Positions 52,835 to 64,000 of a stretch of 64,000 nucleotides of DNA are shown here, piece after piece. How positions within the stretch are numbered: position 1 is the first letter of the stretch; each line of letters begins with the position of its first letter. Source of the stretch: Gottfriedia acidiceleris (lineage in GTDB: Bacteria > Bacillota > Bacilli > Bacillales > Bacillaceae_G); contig NZ_CP096034.1 of assembly GCF_023115465.1 (NCBI RefSeq), forward strand, positions 3,286,001 to 3,350,000, written 5' to 3'. The notes under the pieces are model-generated. The model was not told where the DNA came from. It made no database searches and worked only from the letters and a program-made list of their open reading frames with translations. Made by a program: the position numbers and the translations under genes.

Positions 52835-53805
52835 TACATAATCACCTCATCTTCCGACTTCCAACTAATCTCAACTTTATCATTTCGATTAAAACTTGTT
52901 TGATCTGGCATTTGATAGGCAATAATCGTTTGTTCATGTTTATGTAAATCAATAAAGATTTTATTTAGAGTCCCAACAAATTCTACATCTCTTATGATGC
53001 CTGAATAAGGATTATTCTTATTTGCAGCATGAGAAACTTTAATATTTTCTGGTCTAACTGCAATTTCTTTCACACCTTTATCAAAGAAATTATTTTCACC
53101 AATAAATGTAGCAACAAATTTGCTTGCTGGATTTTGATAAATTTCCTTCGGTGTGCCGATTTGTTCGATTTTCCCATTATTCATAACGACGATTCGATCA
53201 CTCATGCTCATCGCTTCTTCTTGGTCATGGGTTACATAGATAAAAGTAATTCCTAATTCGCGTTGAAGATTTTTCAGTTCCCTTTGTAAATCTTTACGAA
53301 GCTTAAAATCAAGTGCTCCTAGTGGTTCATCTAATAATAAGACTTTTGGATTGTTCACTATTGCACGAGCGATTGCAACCCTTTGCTGTTGTCCACCTGA
53401 TAACTGACTAGGTTTACGATTTCTAAATTCAGTTAATTGGGTTAATTTCATCGCTTCGTCAGCACGAATCTTTTGCTCTTCTAACGAAATACCTTTCATT
53501 TTTAATCCAAATTGAATATTTCTTTCAACATTCATATGAGGAAATAATGCATAGTGTTGGAACACTAAGTTCATATCCCTTTTATATGGAGGTAAACTAT
53601 TAATTGCTTCTCCATTTAGTTTAATCACACCTGACGATGGTTCTTCAAATCCAGCAATCATTCTTAAAAGTGTCGTTTTCCCACAACCACTTGGGCCTAA
53701 GATTGTTAAGAATTCTCCAGAATATATTTCTAATGAAAGTGGAGAAATCACATTATTTTCACTAAAATTTTTCTCGACTTGTTCAATTTCAATTATATTT
53801 TTCAT
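52831..53805 (-). CDS. potA: Spermidine/putrescine ABC transporter ATPase
   Basis: 324 residues. Walker A GPSGCGKTT, Q loop FQHYALFPHM, ABC signature LSGGQQQRVAIARA, Walker B VLLLDEPLGAL, His switch YVTHDQEEAM. A C-terminal TOBE-like domain (about 245-320) has AVRPENIKVS. It is the first gene of potA-B-C-D. Slightly short compared with E. coli PotA (378). Confidence 0.94.
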   Translation of the reverse strand: MKNIIEIEQVEKNFSENNVISPLSLEIYSGEFLTILGPSGCGKTTLLRMIAGFEEPSSGVIKLNGEAINSLPPYKRDMNLVFQHYALFPHMNVERNIQFGLKMKGISLEEQKIRADEAMKLTQLTEFRNRKPSQLSGGQQQRVAIARAIVNNPKVLLLDEPLGALDFKLRKDLQRELKNLQRELGITFIYVTHDQEEAMSMSDRIVVMNNGKIEQIGTPKEIYQNPASKFVATFIGENNFFDKGVKEIAVRPENIKVSHAANKNNPYSGIIRDVEFVGTLNKIFIDLHKHEQTIIAYQMPDQTSFNRNDKVEISWKSEDEVIMY

Positions 53806-53872
53806 TTTCGCTTCCCATCTATATTAATATTTGTATTATTATGTAAAAATGTATAATTTATTTTCAACATAT

Positions 53873-53897
53873 AAAAAGCCCCTTTTGTCAAGGAGCT
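53873..53897 (-). terminator. Terminator of the aldehyde dehydrogenase gene
   Basis: On the minus strand AGCTCCTT pairs with AAGGGGCT (one G:T) around GACAA, then TTTTTAT. Confidence 0.7.
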
Positions 53898-53921
53898 AAG
53901 AAACTAAGTTACAATTAACCT

Positions 53922-55310
53922 TTATTTTAACAATTTACGAATAAACCGTAAAGCGTTTTTTGTTGTATGATATCTAATTTTCAAGTCAATTTTAGTCGTT
54001 TGTAAAAGGACACTTTTTTCATGTGTAAAAGCAGCAAAACTGTACTCCCCATGATAATTTCCTGAACCACTTTCTCCTACCCCACCAAAAGGTAAATTCG
54101 GATTGGCCATATGATAAAGTGTATCGTTTACACATCCGCCACCAAATGGAACTCTCTCAATTACTTTATTTGCAATCTGTTTACTTTCTGTAAAGACGTA
54201 TAGTGCCAATGGCTTAGGGTGTTGATTAATTTCATTGATTACTTCATCTATATTTTCATAGGTAAGAATTGGTAAAATGGGACCGAATATTTCTTCAGAC
54301 ATAATTGGGGACTCCCAAGATAAATCAGAAATTAAAGTTGGTTCGATTTTATGAGATGATTGATCAAATTCCCCACCATGTAGGATTTCACCATTATTCA
54401 AAAATTCAACTAAACGATTAAAATGACGATCACTGATGATCTTTGTGTAATCATCATTTAACAAAGGCTGATCACTATAAAACTGAACAATTTCATTCTT
54501 TAATGCATCTATAAAATCCTTTTTTACTGATTTGTGGACATAAATATAATCTGGAGCAATACAAGTCTGTCCTGCATTTGTAAATTTCCCCCAAACAATT
54601 CTTTTCGCAGCTAGTTGGATATTCGAATCGTTGTGTACAATTGTTGGGCTTTTCCCACCTAATTCAAGTATTAATGGCGTTAAATTTTTACTTGCTGCTT
54701 CCATCACAATTTTTCCAACTTGAACACTGCCAGTAAAAAAGATGAAATCAAACTTTTGTTGTAATAATATCGTGCTTTCTTCGATTCCACCATCAACTAC
54801 CGCAATATAATCTTTATCAAAATTATCATTGATTATTTTATTAATAATGATTGATGTATTTGGCGTTAATTCTGATGGTTTAATAATAGCAGTATTTCCC
54901 CCAATTATTGCACCAATTAATGGAGCCATCGTTAATTGAAAAGGATAATTCCAAGGTGAGATAATTAATGTTACTCCATATGGTTCTCTGTAAATATATC
55001 CTTTTGTACCAATATGCGTAATTGGCGTTTTAACTTTTTTAGGTTTCATCCATTTTTTAATATGTTTGATTGCTTCTGATATTTCTTTTAAAGTAAATCC
55101 AATTTCAGTCATATAGGCTTCAAAATCTGACTTATTTAAATCTTTTTTTAAGGCTATTTTTATTTCTTCCTCGTTCTCTACTATTGATTTATATAATTTT
55201 CTTAATTGATCAATTCTAAAATTTGAAGTCTTAGTAGAACCAGTCTGAAAAAATGCTTTTTGCCTAGTTACTAATTGTGTTATTTCAGATGCTTTATATG
55301 TACTTTCCAA
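53922..55310 (-). CDS. Class 3-type aldehyde dehydrogenase (YwdH-like)
   Basis: 462 residues from the chosen start. It oxidises aldehydes with NAD(P). ISPWNYPFQL, KPSELTPNTS, FTGSVQVGK, the catalytic Glu in LELGGKSPTIV and the catalytic Cys in NAGQTCIAPDY, and EIFGPILPI are present. The short C-terminal tail with KIDLKIRYHTTKNALRFIRK and the lack of the long N-terminal segment fit the class 3/fatty-aldehyde group like B. subtilis YwdH. The GTG at 55319 overlaps its own ribosome site, so a TTG at 55310 is likelier. Confidence 0.88.
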   Translation of the reverse strand: MESTYKASEITQLVTRQKAFFQTGSTKTSNFRIDQLRKLYKSIVENEEEIKIALKKDLNKSDFEAYMTEIGFTLKEISEAIKHIKKWMKPKKVKTPITHIGTKGYIYREPYGVTLIISPWNYPFQLTMAPLIGAIIGGNTAIIKPSELTPNTSIIINKIINDNFDKDYIAVVDGGIEESTILLQQKFDFIFFTGSVQVGKIVMEAASKNLTPLILELGGKSPTIVHNDSNIQLAAKRIVWGKFTNAGQTCIAPDYIYVHKSVKKDFIDALKNEIVQFYSDQPLLNDDYTKIISDRHFNRLVEFLNNGEILHGGEFDQSSHKIEPTLISDLSWESPIMSEEIFGPILPILTYENIDEVINEINQHPKPLALYVFTESKQIANKVIERVPFGGGCVNDTLYHMANPNLPFGGVGESGSGNYHGEYSFAAFTHEKSVLLQTTKIDLKIRYHTTKNALRFIRKLLK

Positions 55311-55443
55311 AATTATCACATCCTTTTTAAGTCCAATAGTTTAAACGTATAATCTAATGCTAATTTAAAATCACACATAAAGTCAATATTTCTGTGAATA
55401 CTATGATTAATAGTAACTAGTGTAGGAAGCGAAATATTAACTT

Positions 55444-55479
55444 TGTTAAGGGAATGTAAAGATATTGTAAATTTGTAAA
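55444..55479. promoter_or_regulatory. Direct repeats resembling a PhoP box
   Basis: TGTTAA (55444) and TGTAAA (55455, 55466), exactly 11 bases apart, and a further TGTAAA at 55474. On the minus strand these read TTTACA/TTAACA, matching the PhoP half-site TTHAYA. The position lies between the aldehyde dehydrogenase and the phosphate transporter operon. Confidence 0.4.
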
Positions 55480-55639
55480 TTAATTAAACGTTTTTAATTG
55501 ATTAATTTCAAAAACCAATTATTATTATTAACGTAGCCTTTACTTTTTTCGACATTTTTACATAGTTTCTGACATTTTAAAATTAACTGACAAATGTGAA
55601 GGTGATAATAAATTATATGTTTTAGTTGGAGGAATCATA

Positions 55640-56260
55640 ATGTTTTTTGGACAAAAAAAGGATGTATTCTTTGAAAAGCTTTTAAGTATCGCGGAGAACT
55701 TGCACGTATCATCAAAGTATTACGTTGAATTTAAAATAAAAAATGCAAGCGACTTAAAGAAGTTTCAAGAAGAAATGAAAGAATATGAAACAAAAGGTGA
55801 TAAGTTTATTCACTCTTTAATCGTTGAATTAAACAAAACTTTTATTACTCCAATTGAGCGAGAAGATATTTTACAACTTGCAATGAAAATGGATGATGTA
55901 TTAGATGGATTTGAACATTGTTCAGCACGATTTGAAATGTATTCAATCACTTCTGCTGATGAGTATATGGTTAAATTCGTTGATATTCTTCAAAAAGCTG
56001 TTGAAGAAATTTTACTTGCAGTTAAATTACTTTCAAATAAAAAATTATTAGAAATCCGTGTTCATGCAATTAAAATTAAGGATTACGAGTCTCAATGTGA
56101 TGAGCTATTACGTACATCAATTAAACAATTATTTATGAATGAAAAAGATCCAATTAAAATTATTCAGTATAAAGAAATCTACGAAAATCTAGAATCTGTA
56201 GCTGATAGTGCGCAGGATGTTGCAAACACACTTGAGCAAATTATCATGCGAAATGCGTAA
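55640..56260 (+). CDS. ykaA: DUF47/PhoU-like protein (YkaA)
   Basis: 206 residues, mostly helical, related to PhoU. It probably regulates the adjacent phosphate permease. FFGQKKDVFFEKLLSIAENLHVS, EYETKGDKFIHSLIVELNKTFITPIEREDI, then MDDVLDGFEHCSARFEMY match the DUF47 family (B. subtilis YkaA), including the metal-binding E/D-rich pattern. GGAGGAATCATA precedes the ATG. It is 11 bases upstream of pit, so one operon. Confidence 0.9.
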   Translation: MFFGQKKDVFFEKLLSIAENLHVSSKYYVEFKIKNASDLKKFQEEMKEYETKGDKFIHSLIVELNKTFITPIEREDILQLAMKMDDVLDGFEHCSARFEMYSITSADEYMVKFVDILQKAVEEILLAVKLLSNKKLLEIRVHAIKIKDYESQCDELLRTSIKQLFMNEKDPIKIIQYKEIYENLESVADSAQDVANTLEQIIMRNA

Positions 56261-56271
56261 GGAGTCATAAA

Positions 56272-57282
56272 ATGGAGCATTTATTTTTACTTACGATTTT
56301 AATCGTGATTTTTGCATTTTTGTTTGATTTTATTAATGGATTCCATGATACTGCAAATGCAATTGCAACGTCAGTTTCAACAAAAGCATTGAAACCACGT
56401 ACAGCTATTTTATTAGCCGCAATAATGAATTTCATTGGTGCGATTACATTTACAGGTGTTGCAAAAACGATTACAACTGGTATCGTTGATCCGATTACGA
56501 TTGAGGGATCAAAAGGACTAGTTGTCGTAATTGCAGCTTTATTAGGCGGTATATTTTGGAACTTATTAACTTGGTATTTTGGAATTCCAAGTAGTTCTTC
56601 TCATGCAATCATTGGTGCAATAGCTGGTGCAGCTGTCTCTGCAAAAGGATTTGACGTTTTAGAGGCGGACGGTTTTATTAAAATTATCGAAGCTTTATTA
56701 ATTTCTCCTGTTATTGCAATTACGCTTGGTTTTATCGTTATGACAATTTTAGCAGCTATTTTCCGTCGATCTAACCTTTCTAAAACTAATAAAGGCTTTA
56801 GATTAGTCCAAATTTTCACTGCTTCTTTACAGTCATTTACTCACGGTACAAATGACGCACAAAAAGCAATGGGGATTATCATGATTGCTTTAATTGCCGC
56901 TAAAATTGAACCTGCAGGTGCAGATGTTCCTTTATGGGTTCGTATCGGTTGTGCTTTGGCAATGGCTATTGGTACATCAGTTGGTGGATGGAAAATTATT
57001 AAAACTGTTGGTGGAAAAATCATGAAAATCCGCCCGATTAATGGTGCAGCAGCTGACTTATCATCAGCAGCTATTATTTTCACATTTACTGCTTTACATT
57101 TACCAGTAAGTACAACTCACGTAATTTCTTCTTCTATTATGGGGGTAGGTTCTGCTCAACGTGTTAAAGACGTAAACTGGGGTACTGCTCAACGTATGGT
57201 AATAACATGGATTATTACCATTCCAATTTCAGCAACAGTAGCTGCAATTTTCTATCAAATTTTAAAACTAATCTTACTTTAA
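56272..57282 (+). CDS. pit: Low-affinity inorganic phosphate permease Pit
   Basis: 336 residues with about ten membrane helices. The PHO4-family duplicated motif appears as FDFINGFHDTANAIATSVSTKAL (N half) and SFTHGTNDAQKAMGIIMIAL (C half). SSSSHAIIGAIAGAAVS and HVISSSIMGVGSAQR are also typical. It cotransports phosphate, probably as a metal-phosphate with protons. AAGGAG precedes the ATG. It forms an operon with ykaA, the usual Bacillus pair (YkaB). Confidence 0.92.
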   Translation: MEHLFLLTILIVIFAFLFDFINGFHDTANAIATSVSTKALKPRTAILLAAIMNFIGAITFTGVAKTITTGIVDPITIEGSKGLVVVIAALLGGIFWNLLTWYFGIPSSSSHAIIGAIAGAAVSAKGFDVLEADGFIKIIEALLISPVIAITLGFIVMTILAAIFRRSNLSKTNKGFRLVQIFTASLQSFTHGTNDAQKAMGIIMIALIAAKIEPAGADVPLWVRIGCALAMAIGTSVGGWKIIKTVGGKIMKIRPINGAAADLSSAAIIFTFTALHLPVSTTHVISSSIMGVGSAQRVKDVNWGTAQRMVITWIITIPISATVAAIFYQILKLILL

Positions 57283-57284
57283 TA

Positions 57285-57322
57285 AAAAAAGGCGAACCGT
57301 AAAAAATACGATTCGCCTTTTT
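57285..57322. terminator. Bidirectional terminator between pit and the carboxypeptidase
   Basis: AAAAAAGGCGAA pairs with TTCGCCTTTTT, with CGTA/TACG inside (one mismatch), between convergent genes. Confidence 0.88.
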
Positions 57323-57325
57323 AAT

Positions 57326-58537
57326 TTACATATATTCTCTTTTCCTTTTTGGCTTTGTAATAAAATAAATTAGCACTAAAAGTAAAATTACCGTTCCTGC
57401 AATTACGAATGTATTCATAGAAAGGATGGTTGGTCGGTCATATGATTTAGCAGCTAATAACTCAGTACTGAAAAGTTCTTCGTTATTCGTCCATACTTCA
57501 ACTCTACCAAGTTTTTGATTTTTAGAAATACCATTTTCCTTGTATGACTTATCTATTGCATGTAAAGGTTTTATTTTAATATGATAATTTGTATTCGTGC
57601 CTAGTGCAGTCAAAAAGGATAAATCGCTTGGTATTTTTGTTTGAATTAAATTTTTTTTAATTTTTAATTCTCTTTGCCAATCACTCTGTTTTATAAGCGT
57701 TTTTTTATGGATTCTTGAAAATGCATAAGAATCTAATAACTTAATATCTTGTAGATATTGCGGTTTTGATGAGCGCAATAAAATATTAATAATCATTTGG
57801 CCGTCTTTTTTATCTATTTCAATTAAAGTATTCCTAGCAGAATCAGTATATCCAGTTTTCCCTGCATAAAAGTAAGGATTTTTAAACATTTTTCCACGAT
57901 TAAAAATATATACATTCTTTTGCTTAGATGTACTAATACGAGCATCTTTTGTACCCATTGCTTGAATAATTAATGGGTATTTTAAAGCTTCCTTTGTAAT
58001 CATAGCTAAGTCATGTGCAGTTGTATAATGATTTACATTGTGAAGACCATTTGGATTCATGAAATTTGTATGATTTGCGCCAATCTTTTTTGCTTTTTCA
58101 TTCATCATTTTTACAAAGTTGTCCATATTTCCGCCAACTCGTTCACCAATAGCATAGGCTAAATCATTCGCACTTAAAATCATCATTGTTTTTAATGCTG
58201 TATTTCGATCTAAAACCTCACCTTCAGAAAAAAGAATTTGGGAATTACTCTTTTCTTCTTTTAGGCTTTTTTTTGTCATTTGAATTTTATCATTCTCTTT
58301 TAAATGATCCATCATAACCATTGCGGTCATTATTTTAGTTGTGCTAGCTGGGAAATCAACTTTATTTGCATTCTTACTATAAATTACTTCCCCACTATCA
58401 GCCAATATTGAAATTGCCTTATCACTAAATAGGTTTATTTCGTCTGCATGTACAGTTTTTTGAATAAAGAAGCTACTAATTAAGCTTACACTAAGACATA
58501 ATTTCATAATATTATTAAAAGTAGATTTCATGAACAC
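57326..58537 (-). CDS. D-alanyl-D-alanine carboxypeptidase (peptidase S11)
   Basis: A 403-residue low-molecular-weight penicillin-binding protein that trims the pentapeptide of peptidoglycan. The N-terminal signal sequence (about 5-30) and C-terminal transmembrane anchor (about 375-393) put it outside the membrane. The active-site motifs are STTKIMTAM (SxxK), SANDLAYAIGE (SxN) and YAGKTGYTDSARNT (KTG). This resembles DacA/DacF/YrrR-type proteins. Start: a GTG five bases from AAGGAG, or an ATG two codons downstream at 58531; both are plausible. Confidence 0.88.
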   Translation of the reverse strand: MFMKSTFNNIMKLCLSVSLISSFFIQKTVHADEINLFSDKAISILADSGEVIYSKNANKVDFPASTTKIMTAMVMMDHLKENDKIQMTKKSLKEEKSNSQILFSEGEVLDRNTALKTMMILSANDLAYAIGERVGGNMDNFVKMMNEKAKKIGANHTNFMNPNGLHNVNHYTTAHDLAMITKEALKYPLIIQAMGTKDARISTSKQKNVYIFNRGKMFKNPYFYAGKTGYTDSARNTLIEIDKKDGQMIINILLRSSKPQYLQDIKLLDSYAFSRIHKKTLIKQSDWQRELKIKKNLIQTKIPSDLSFLTALGTNTNYHIKIKPLHAIDKSYKENGISKNQKLGRVEVWTNNEELFSTELLAAKSYDRPTILSMNTFVIAGTVILLLVLIYFITKPKRKREYM

Positions 58538-58747
58538 TAAATCTCCTTTGAACTTTTTTCATTTCGTTATTTCGTACAAATAACATTACTCAAATTTAAA
58601 TAACACCACTAGATAAAGAGGCGTGGTTTGAAAAAACAATAATGCACCTATTATAACCTTTTCATACGGATGTCTCAACTTACTTAAATTAGTAGTATTT
58701 TTAGTTAAAATAAAATATATCGGTTATTTCCCGGAAAATCGACAAAT

Positions 58748-59419
58748 CTAATACTTTAATTTTTCAATATATTTTAATCCCTCCCTTTTGCTTAAAGGTG
58801 ATAAATTAGTTTTTTTTAAAAATAATTCAACCTCTATAGGATTTATATAGGAATACTCTCTTAAAGCCCAACCTATTGCTTTTTGAATGAAAAATTCTTT
58901 GCTTTCTTTGAGTAGACGGCAATAATGAAATAAACGTTCCTGATCCGTTTTCTCCTTAAACTTCATTTGAAATAATAACGCTACTCTATTCAACCACATA
59001 TTATCCGAAGAGATCCACCTGTTAGCGTGCTCATCAATCAGTTCTGGATAGATTAAAAAATGATAACTAATTAATCGTCCAGCAATCGTATCAACAGTAT
59101 CCCACCAAGACTTTTCGACTACTAGTTGTTCATATAATTTAATCCGTTCGAGCTCTGCTTTTTTATACTGGCGATCTAAACATGTTAATGCAATATATTG
59201 AAATTCTCTTTCTTCTAAGCTCCAAATATCTATTATTGAATCTAAGTTTGGTGGTTCACCATTACTCATTCGAAACTGTCTAAATAGTACATTTCGTTCT
59301 GGAGCTTTAATTCCTAAAAATGTAAATCTATTTTTCATATAAGCTTCCATTGCAGGCCGATTTTCATTATTTATATGTTCCTTAAAAAATCTCATTAACT
59401 CTGTTGAATAGTTATCCAT
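58748..59419 (-). CDS. AlkD-type DNA alkylation repair glycosylase
   Basis: 223 residues of HEAT-like repeats. The stretches FTFLGIKAPERNVLF, REFQYIALTCLD, EKSWWDTVDTIAGRLIS, WISSDNMWLNRVALLFQMKFK and EFFIQKAIGWALREYS match B. cereus AlkD, which removes N3- and N7-alkylated bases without flipping them out. The catalytic Trp/Asp (WWDTVD) and Arg (NRVALLFQ) positions are kept. AGGAAGTGTAG precedes the ATG. It is a single gene. Confidence 0.9.
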   Translation of the reverse strand: MDNYSTELMRFFKEHINNENRPAMEAYMKNRFTFLGIKAPERNVLFRQFRMSNGEPPNLDSIIDIWSLEEREFQYIALTCLDRQYKKAELERIKLYEQLVVEKSWWDTVDTIAGRLISYHFLIYPELIDEHANRWISSDNMWLNRVALLFQMKFKEKTDQERLFHYCRLLKESKEFFIQKAIGWALREYSYINPIEVELFLKKTNLSPLSKREGLKYIEKLKY

Positions 59420-59612
59420 TCTACACTTCCTACTGATGATTAATTATCATCTTTAAATTTTTACTCAGCATCGCAACTTATTAAATGCAATTTAAATCTT
59501 TTCTTCTATTATAAATGAGCATAAAGTTTAATGAAAAGTGTATAAGGTAAAATTATGTAAATTTTCCGAAGATTAGTTTATGATAGATAAGTCAATATGA
59601 AAGGAGGATCTT

Positions 59613-60824
59613 ATGCAACCCGCAGTTAATACAAAGGTTATTAATCAGTCAACAATGTATCAAATTTTATTTGCAATCAGTTTAGGCCATTTATTGAATG
59701 ATTCTATGCAAGCAGTTGTACCAGCCATATTTCCAATTTTAGAAAAGACAATGAATTTAACTTATACAGAAATTGGATTCATAGCCTTTGCGCTAAATAT
59801 GACTTCCTCTGTAATGCAACCTGTTTTTGGGATTTTTTCCGATCGAAAGCCTTCACCATTTCTCCTACCGATTGGAATGGCATCTAGTCTATTAGGAATG
59901 CTTTCCTTAGCATTTGCACCTAATTTATTTATTGTCTTATTATCAGTTCTATTAATTGGTATAGGTTCTGCCATCTTCCACCCAGAAGGCTCAAAAGTAG
60001 CCTTTTTAGCGTCTGGATCAAAAAGAGGACTCTCACAAGCTATCTACCAGGTAGGCGGAAATACTGGGAACTCACTGGCGCCAATCTTTACAGCGCTAAT
60101 TTTCGTACCACTAGGACAAAAAGGTGCTGCATGGTTTACAATCTTAGCTGCTATAGGAATTTGTGTATTAATTTACGTATCTACATGGTATCGAAATAAA
60201 CTGAAAGAAAATCCCTTTAAACTAAAAAGTAAAGGTCAGCCTTCAAATGAACCTATCAAAATAACATCAGCTGTCAAATTTGCAATTATACTGCTAGTAT
60301 TTATTACATTTGCACGTTCGTGGTACTCAGCAGGCATAGGTAATTATTATCAGTTTTACTTAATTAAAAGTTATGGTTTATCGATTAAAAGTACACAGTT
60401 ATATTTATTTATCTTTATGATTGCAGGCGTAATAGGTACTTTCATAGGCGGAACACTAGCTGATCGTTTCGGAAAACGGAATATGATTTTATTCTCATTA
60501 GTTGGTACATTTCCATTAGCCTTACTATTACCTCATATCTCTTTGCTAGCAGTTATTCCGATATTATTTTTAATTGGGATCATTAGTTCAAGTTCCTTTA
60601 GTGTAATTGTTGTTTACGCTCAAGAACTTGTTCCCGGAAAGGTTGGTTTAGTCAGTGGATTAATAGTTGGTTTAGCATTTGGAATGGGTGCTTTAGGAGC
60701 AGTATTATTAGGTGTAATTGCCGATGCAACTAGCTTAAATTTCGTAATGAATTTATGTAGCTTCTTACCACTATTAGGTTTAGTAGCTTTTATGCTGCCA
60801 AATGATCGAAAAAAATCAGCTTAA
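59613..60824 (+). CDS. MFS exporter of the fosmidomycin-resistance (Fsr) type
   Basis: 403 residues with twelve membrane helices. MYQILFAISLGHLLNDSMQAVVPAIFPIL at the start is the Fsr signature. FGIFSDRKPSPFLLPIGM is the motif-A region between TM2 and TM3, and FHPEGSKVAFLASGSKRGL is a conserved Fsr loop. TLADRFGKRNMI is the second motif A. The substrate is not predictable from sequence. AAGGAGGATCTT precedes the ATG. It is a single gene. Confidence 0.88.
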   Translation: MQPAVNTKVINQSTMYQILFAISLGHLLNDSMQAVVPAIFPILEKTMNLTYTEIGFIAFALNMTSSVMQPVFGIFSDRKPSPFLLPIGMASSLLGMLSLAFAPNLFIVLLSVLLIGIGSAIFHPEGSKVAFLASGSKRGLSQAIYQVGGNTGNSLAPIFTALIFVPLGQKGAAWFTILAAIGICVLIYVSTWYRNKLKENPFKLKSKGQPSNEPIKITSAVKFAIILLVFITFARSWYSAGIGNYYQFYLIKSYGLSIKSTQLYLFIFMIAGVIGTFIGGTLADRFGKRNMILFSLVGTFPLALLLPHISLLAVIPILFLIGIISSSSFSVIVVYAQELVPGKVGLVSGLIVGLAFGMGALGAVLLGVIADATSLNFVMNLCSFLPLLGLVAFMLPNDRKKSA

Positions 60825-60872
60825 GAAGGAATTTAATTTCCAAAAAGCTCTATTAAACTTTATTTACATTCC

Positions 60873-60902
60873 AAAAAGGCTGTCTATGTGACGGCCTTTT
60901 GT
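60873..60902 (+). terminator. Terminator of the MFS gene
   Basis: AAAAAGGCTGTC pairs with GACGGCCTTTT (G:T pairs) around TATGT. Confidence 0.8.
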
Positions 60903-61067
60903 TTGTAGACAATTTACAAAAACTTAAGTTTTCAGAATGATAAACAAGCAATAATTTCATTGGTTGGTACAACATTTACCTTTTATTTCATTTATGTTCA
61001 ATGACACATAGGTACTCTCGACTTCTTAAGTTGGGCTTTCTCCATTAAATCTGTTGAGCATACCGAG

Positions 61068-61101
61068 AAAAATCCTCCCTGATTAATCAGGAAGGATTTT
61101 T
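61068..61101. terminator. Terminator of katG (bidirectional)
   Basis: AAAAATCCTCCCTGATT pairs with AATCAGGAAGGATTTTT (one mismatch). It lies about 40 bases past the katG stop. The stretch 60903-61067 holds nothing I recognise. Confidence 0.8.
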
Positions 61102-61139
61102 ATTTACACCATATTATTTAACATATAGTTTATATTTCC

Positions 61140-63760
<2,621 letters not shown>

Positions 63761-63764
63761 AAAA

Positions 63765-63792
63765 AAAGCTCTTCGGATGTCGAAGAGCTTTT
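63765..63792. terminator. Terminator-like hairpin next to repeat copy 2
   Basis: AAAAGCTCTTCG pairs with CGAAGAGCTTTT around GATGT, flanked by A runs on the left (T run on the minus strand). The gene it serves is outside the window on the right or the hairpin belongs to the repeat. Confidence 0.6.
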
Positions 63793-63796
63793 ACAC

Positions 63797-64000
63797 GCTG
63801 TTGAAAAACAATCATGTCAATTAAATTACCAAATTTTCGTAGAAGGCGTAGAGTGATGTTGAATTCCACTACAGGGTGCTCGCTTTCCATTGGGCGAGAT
63901 TCTTTAGCCTTCCCGCTTATCCCATAGGAGTCGATTCCCCCTTTCGTTTCAATCAATTTAGTCAATCAAAAAAAGTCTGCAATAAATACTAGTCAAATAG
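63797..64000. repeat. Dispersed repeat, copy 2 (longer form)
   Basis: It starts GCTGTTGAAAAAC, contains TGTCAATTAA, CAAATTTTCGTA, then a central GC-richer part (GGGTGCTCGCTTTCC, CCATAGGAGTCGATTCCCC) and ends CAATCAAAAAAAGTCTGC and GTCAAATAG at the window edge. It shares both ends with copy 1 (29996-30105). The central section resembles intergenic repeats common in Bacillus genomes (a CTCGCTTTCC ... AGGAGTCG pattern). It has no transposase frame and may extend beyond the window. Confidence 0.75.

Overview
The window is 64 kb of low-GC, gene-dense chromosome from a spore-forming member of the Bacillaceae. Support for this includes an alpha/beta-type small acid-soluble spore protein, a CotF-like coat protein, a Spo0E-like phosphatase, a KinA/KinE-like orphan kinase, AGGAGG ribosome sites and frequent TTG/GTG starts. 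A class IV polyhydroxyalkanoate locus, AdhE and an AlkD-type glycosylase point away from B. subtilis itself and towards the B. cereus/Priestia/Gottfriedia side. The species is inference. The DNA looks like ordinary chromosome with one intact insertion sequence and two copies of a short dispersed repeat.

Layout. 1-6 kb: 3'-truncated ptsG with a RAT/terminator leader, its antiterminator gene glcT, a HAD phosphatase, and nagA-nagB-nagR. 6-9.7 kb: a secreted metallo-beta-lactamase-fold protein, a HAD hydrolase, an anchored unknown protein, deoD. 9.8-11.1 kb: an IS3-family element. 11-16 kb: bdbC, a DUF72 protein, a PAS histidine kinase, a quinone oxidoreductase, nrdF. 16-19 kb: nrdE, split by an ORF-less group I intron, and nrdI, with tandem NrdR-like boxes upstream. 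19-28 kb: small unknown genes, a DUF2187 protein, an RND exporter, an M3 oligopeptidase, MarR, Spo0E-like, mtnB. 28-34 kb: a radical SAM DUF4080 protein, repeat copy 1, spore and DinB-type genes, DUF3189, DUF421, an FAD oxidase. 34.5-38.6 kb: phaRBC diverging from phaQPJ. 38.7-43.3 kb: SASP, nagP, an SDR reductase, a CAP-domain secreted protein. 43.3-49 kb: cutC, a pseudouridine synthase, adhE with two Rex boxes, and a YitT-like membrane protein behind a long structured leader. 49-58 kb: MarR, potABCD, an aldehyde dehydrogenase, DUF47-pit, a D,D-carboxypeptidase. 58.7-64 kb: alkD, an fsr-type MFS exporter, katG, repeat copy 2.

The genes group into functions. Amino-sugar use is a two-site regulon: nagABR and nagP sit 33 kb apart but share the same NagR-type operator, and nagP also carries a perfect CcpA cre. 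Glucose uptake (ptsG) combines a GlcT-RAT switch with a cre at the promoter. Carbon storage is one locus, with a palindrome on the phaQ -10 that PhaQ could bind. Redox control of fermentation is suggested by two Rex sites flanking the adhE promoter. Deoxynucleotide synthesis (nrdIEF) depends on RNA splicing. The most notable items are the nrdE group I intron, the unassigned leader RNA with four alternating complementary segments upstream of the YitT-like gene (47.9-48.25 kb), and the paired dispersed repeats that abut terminator hairpins.
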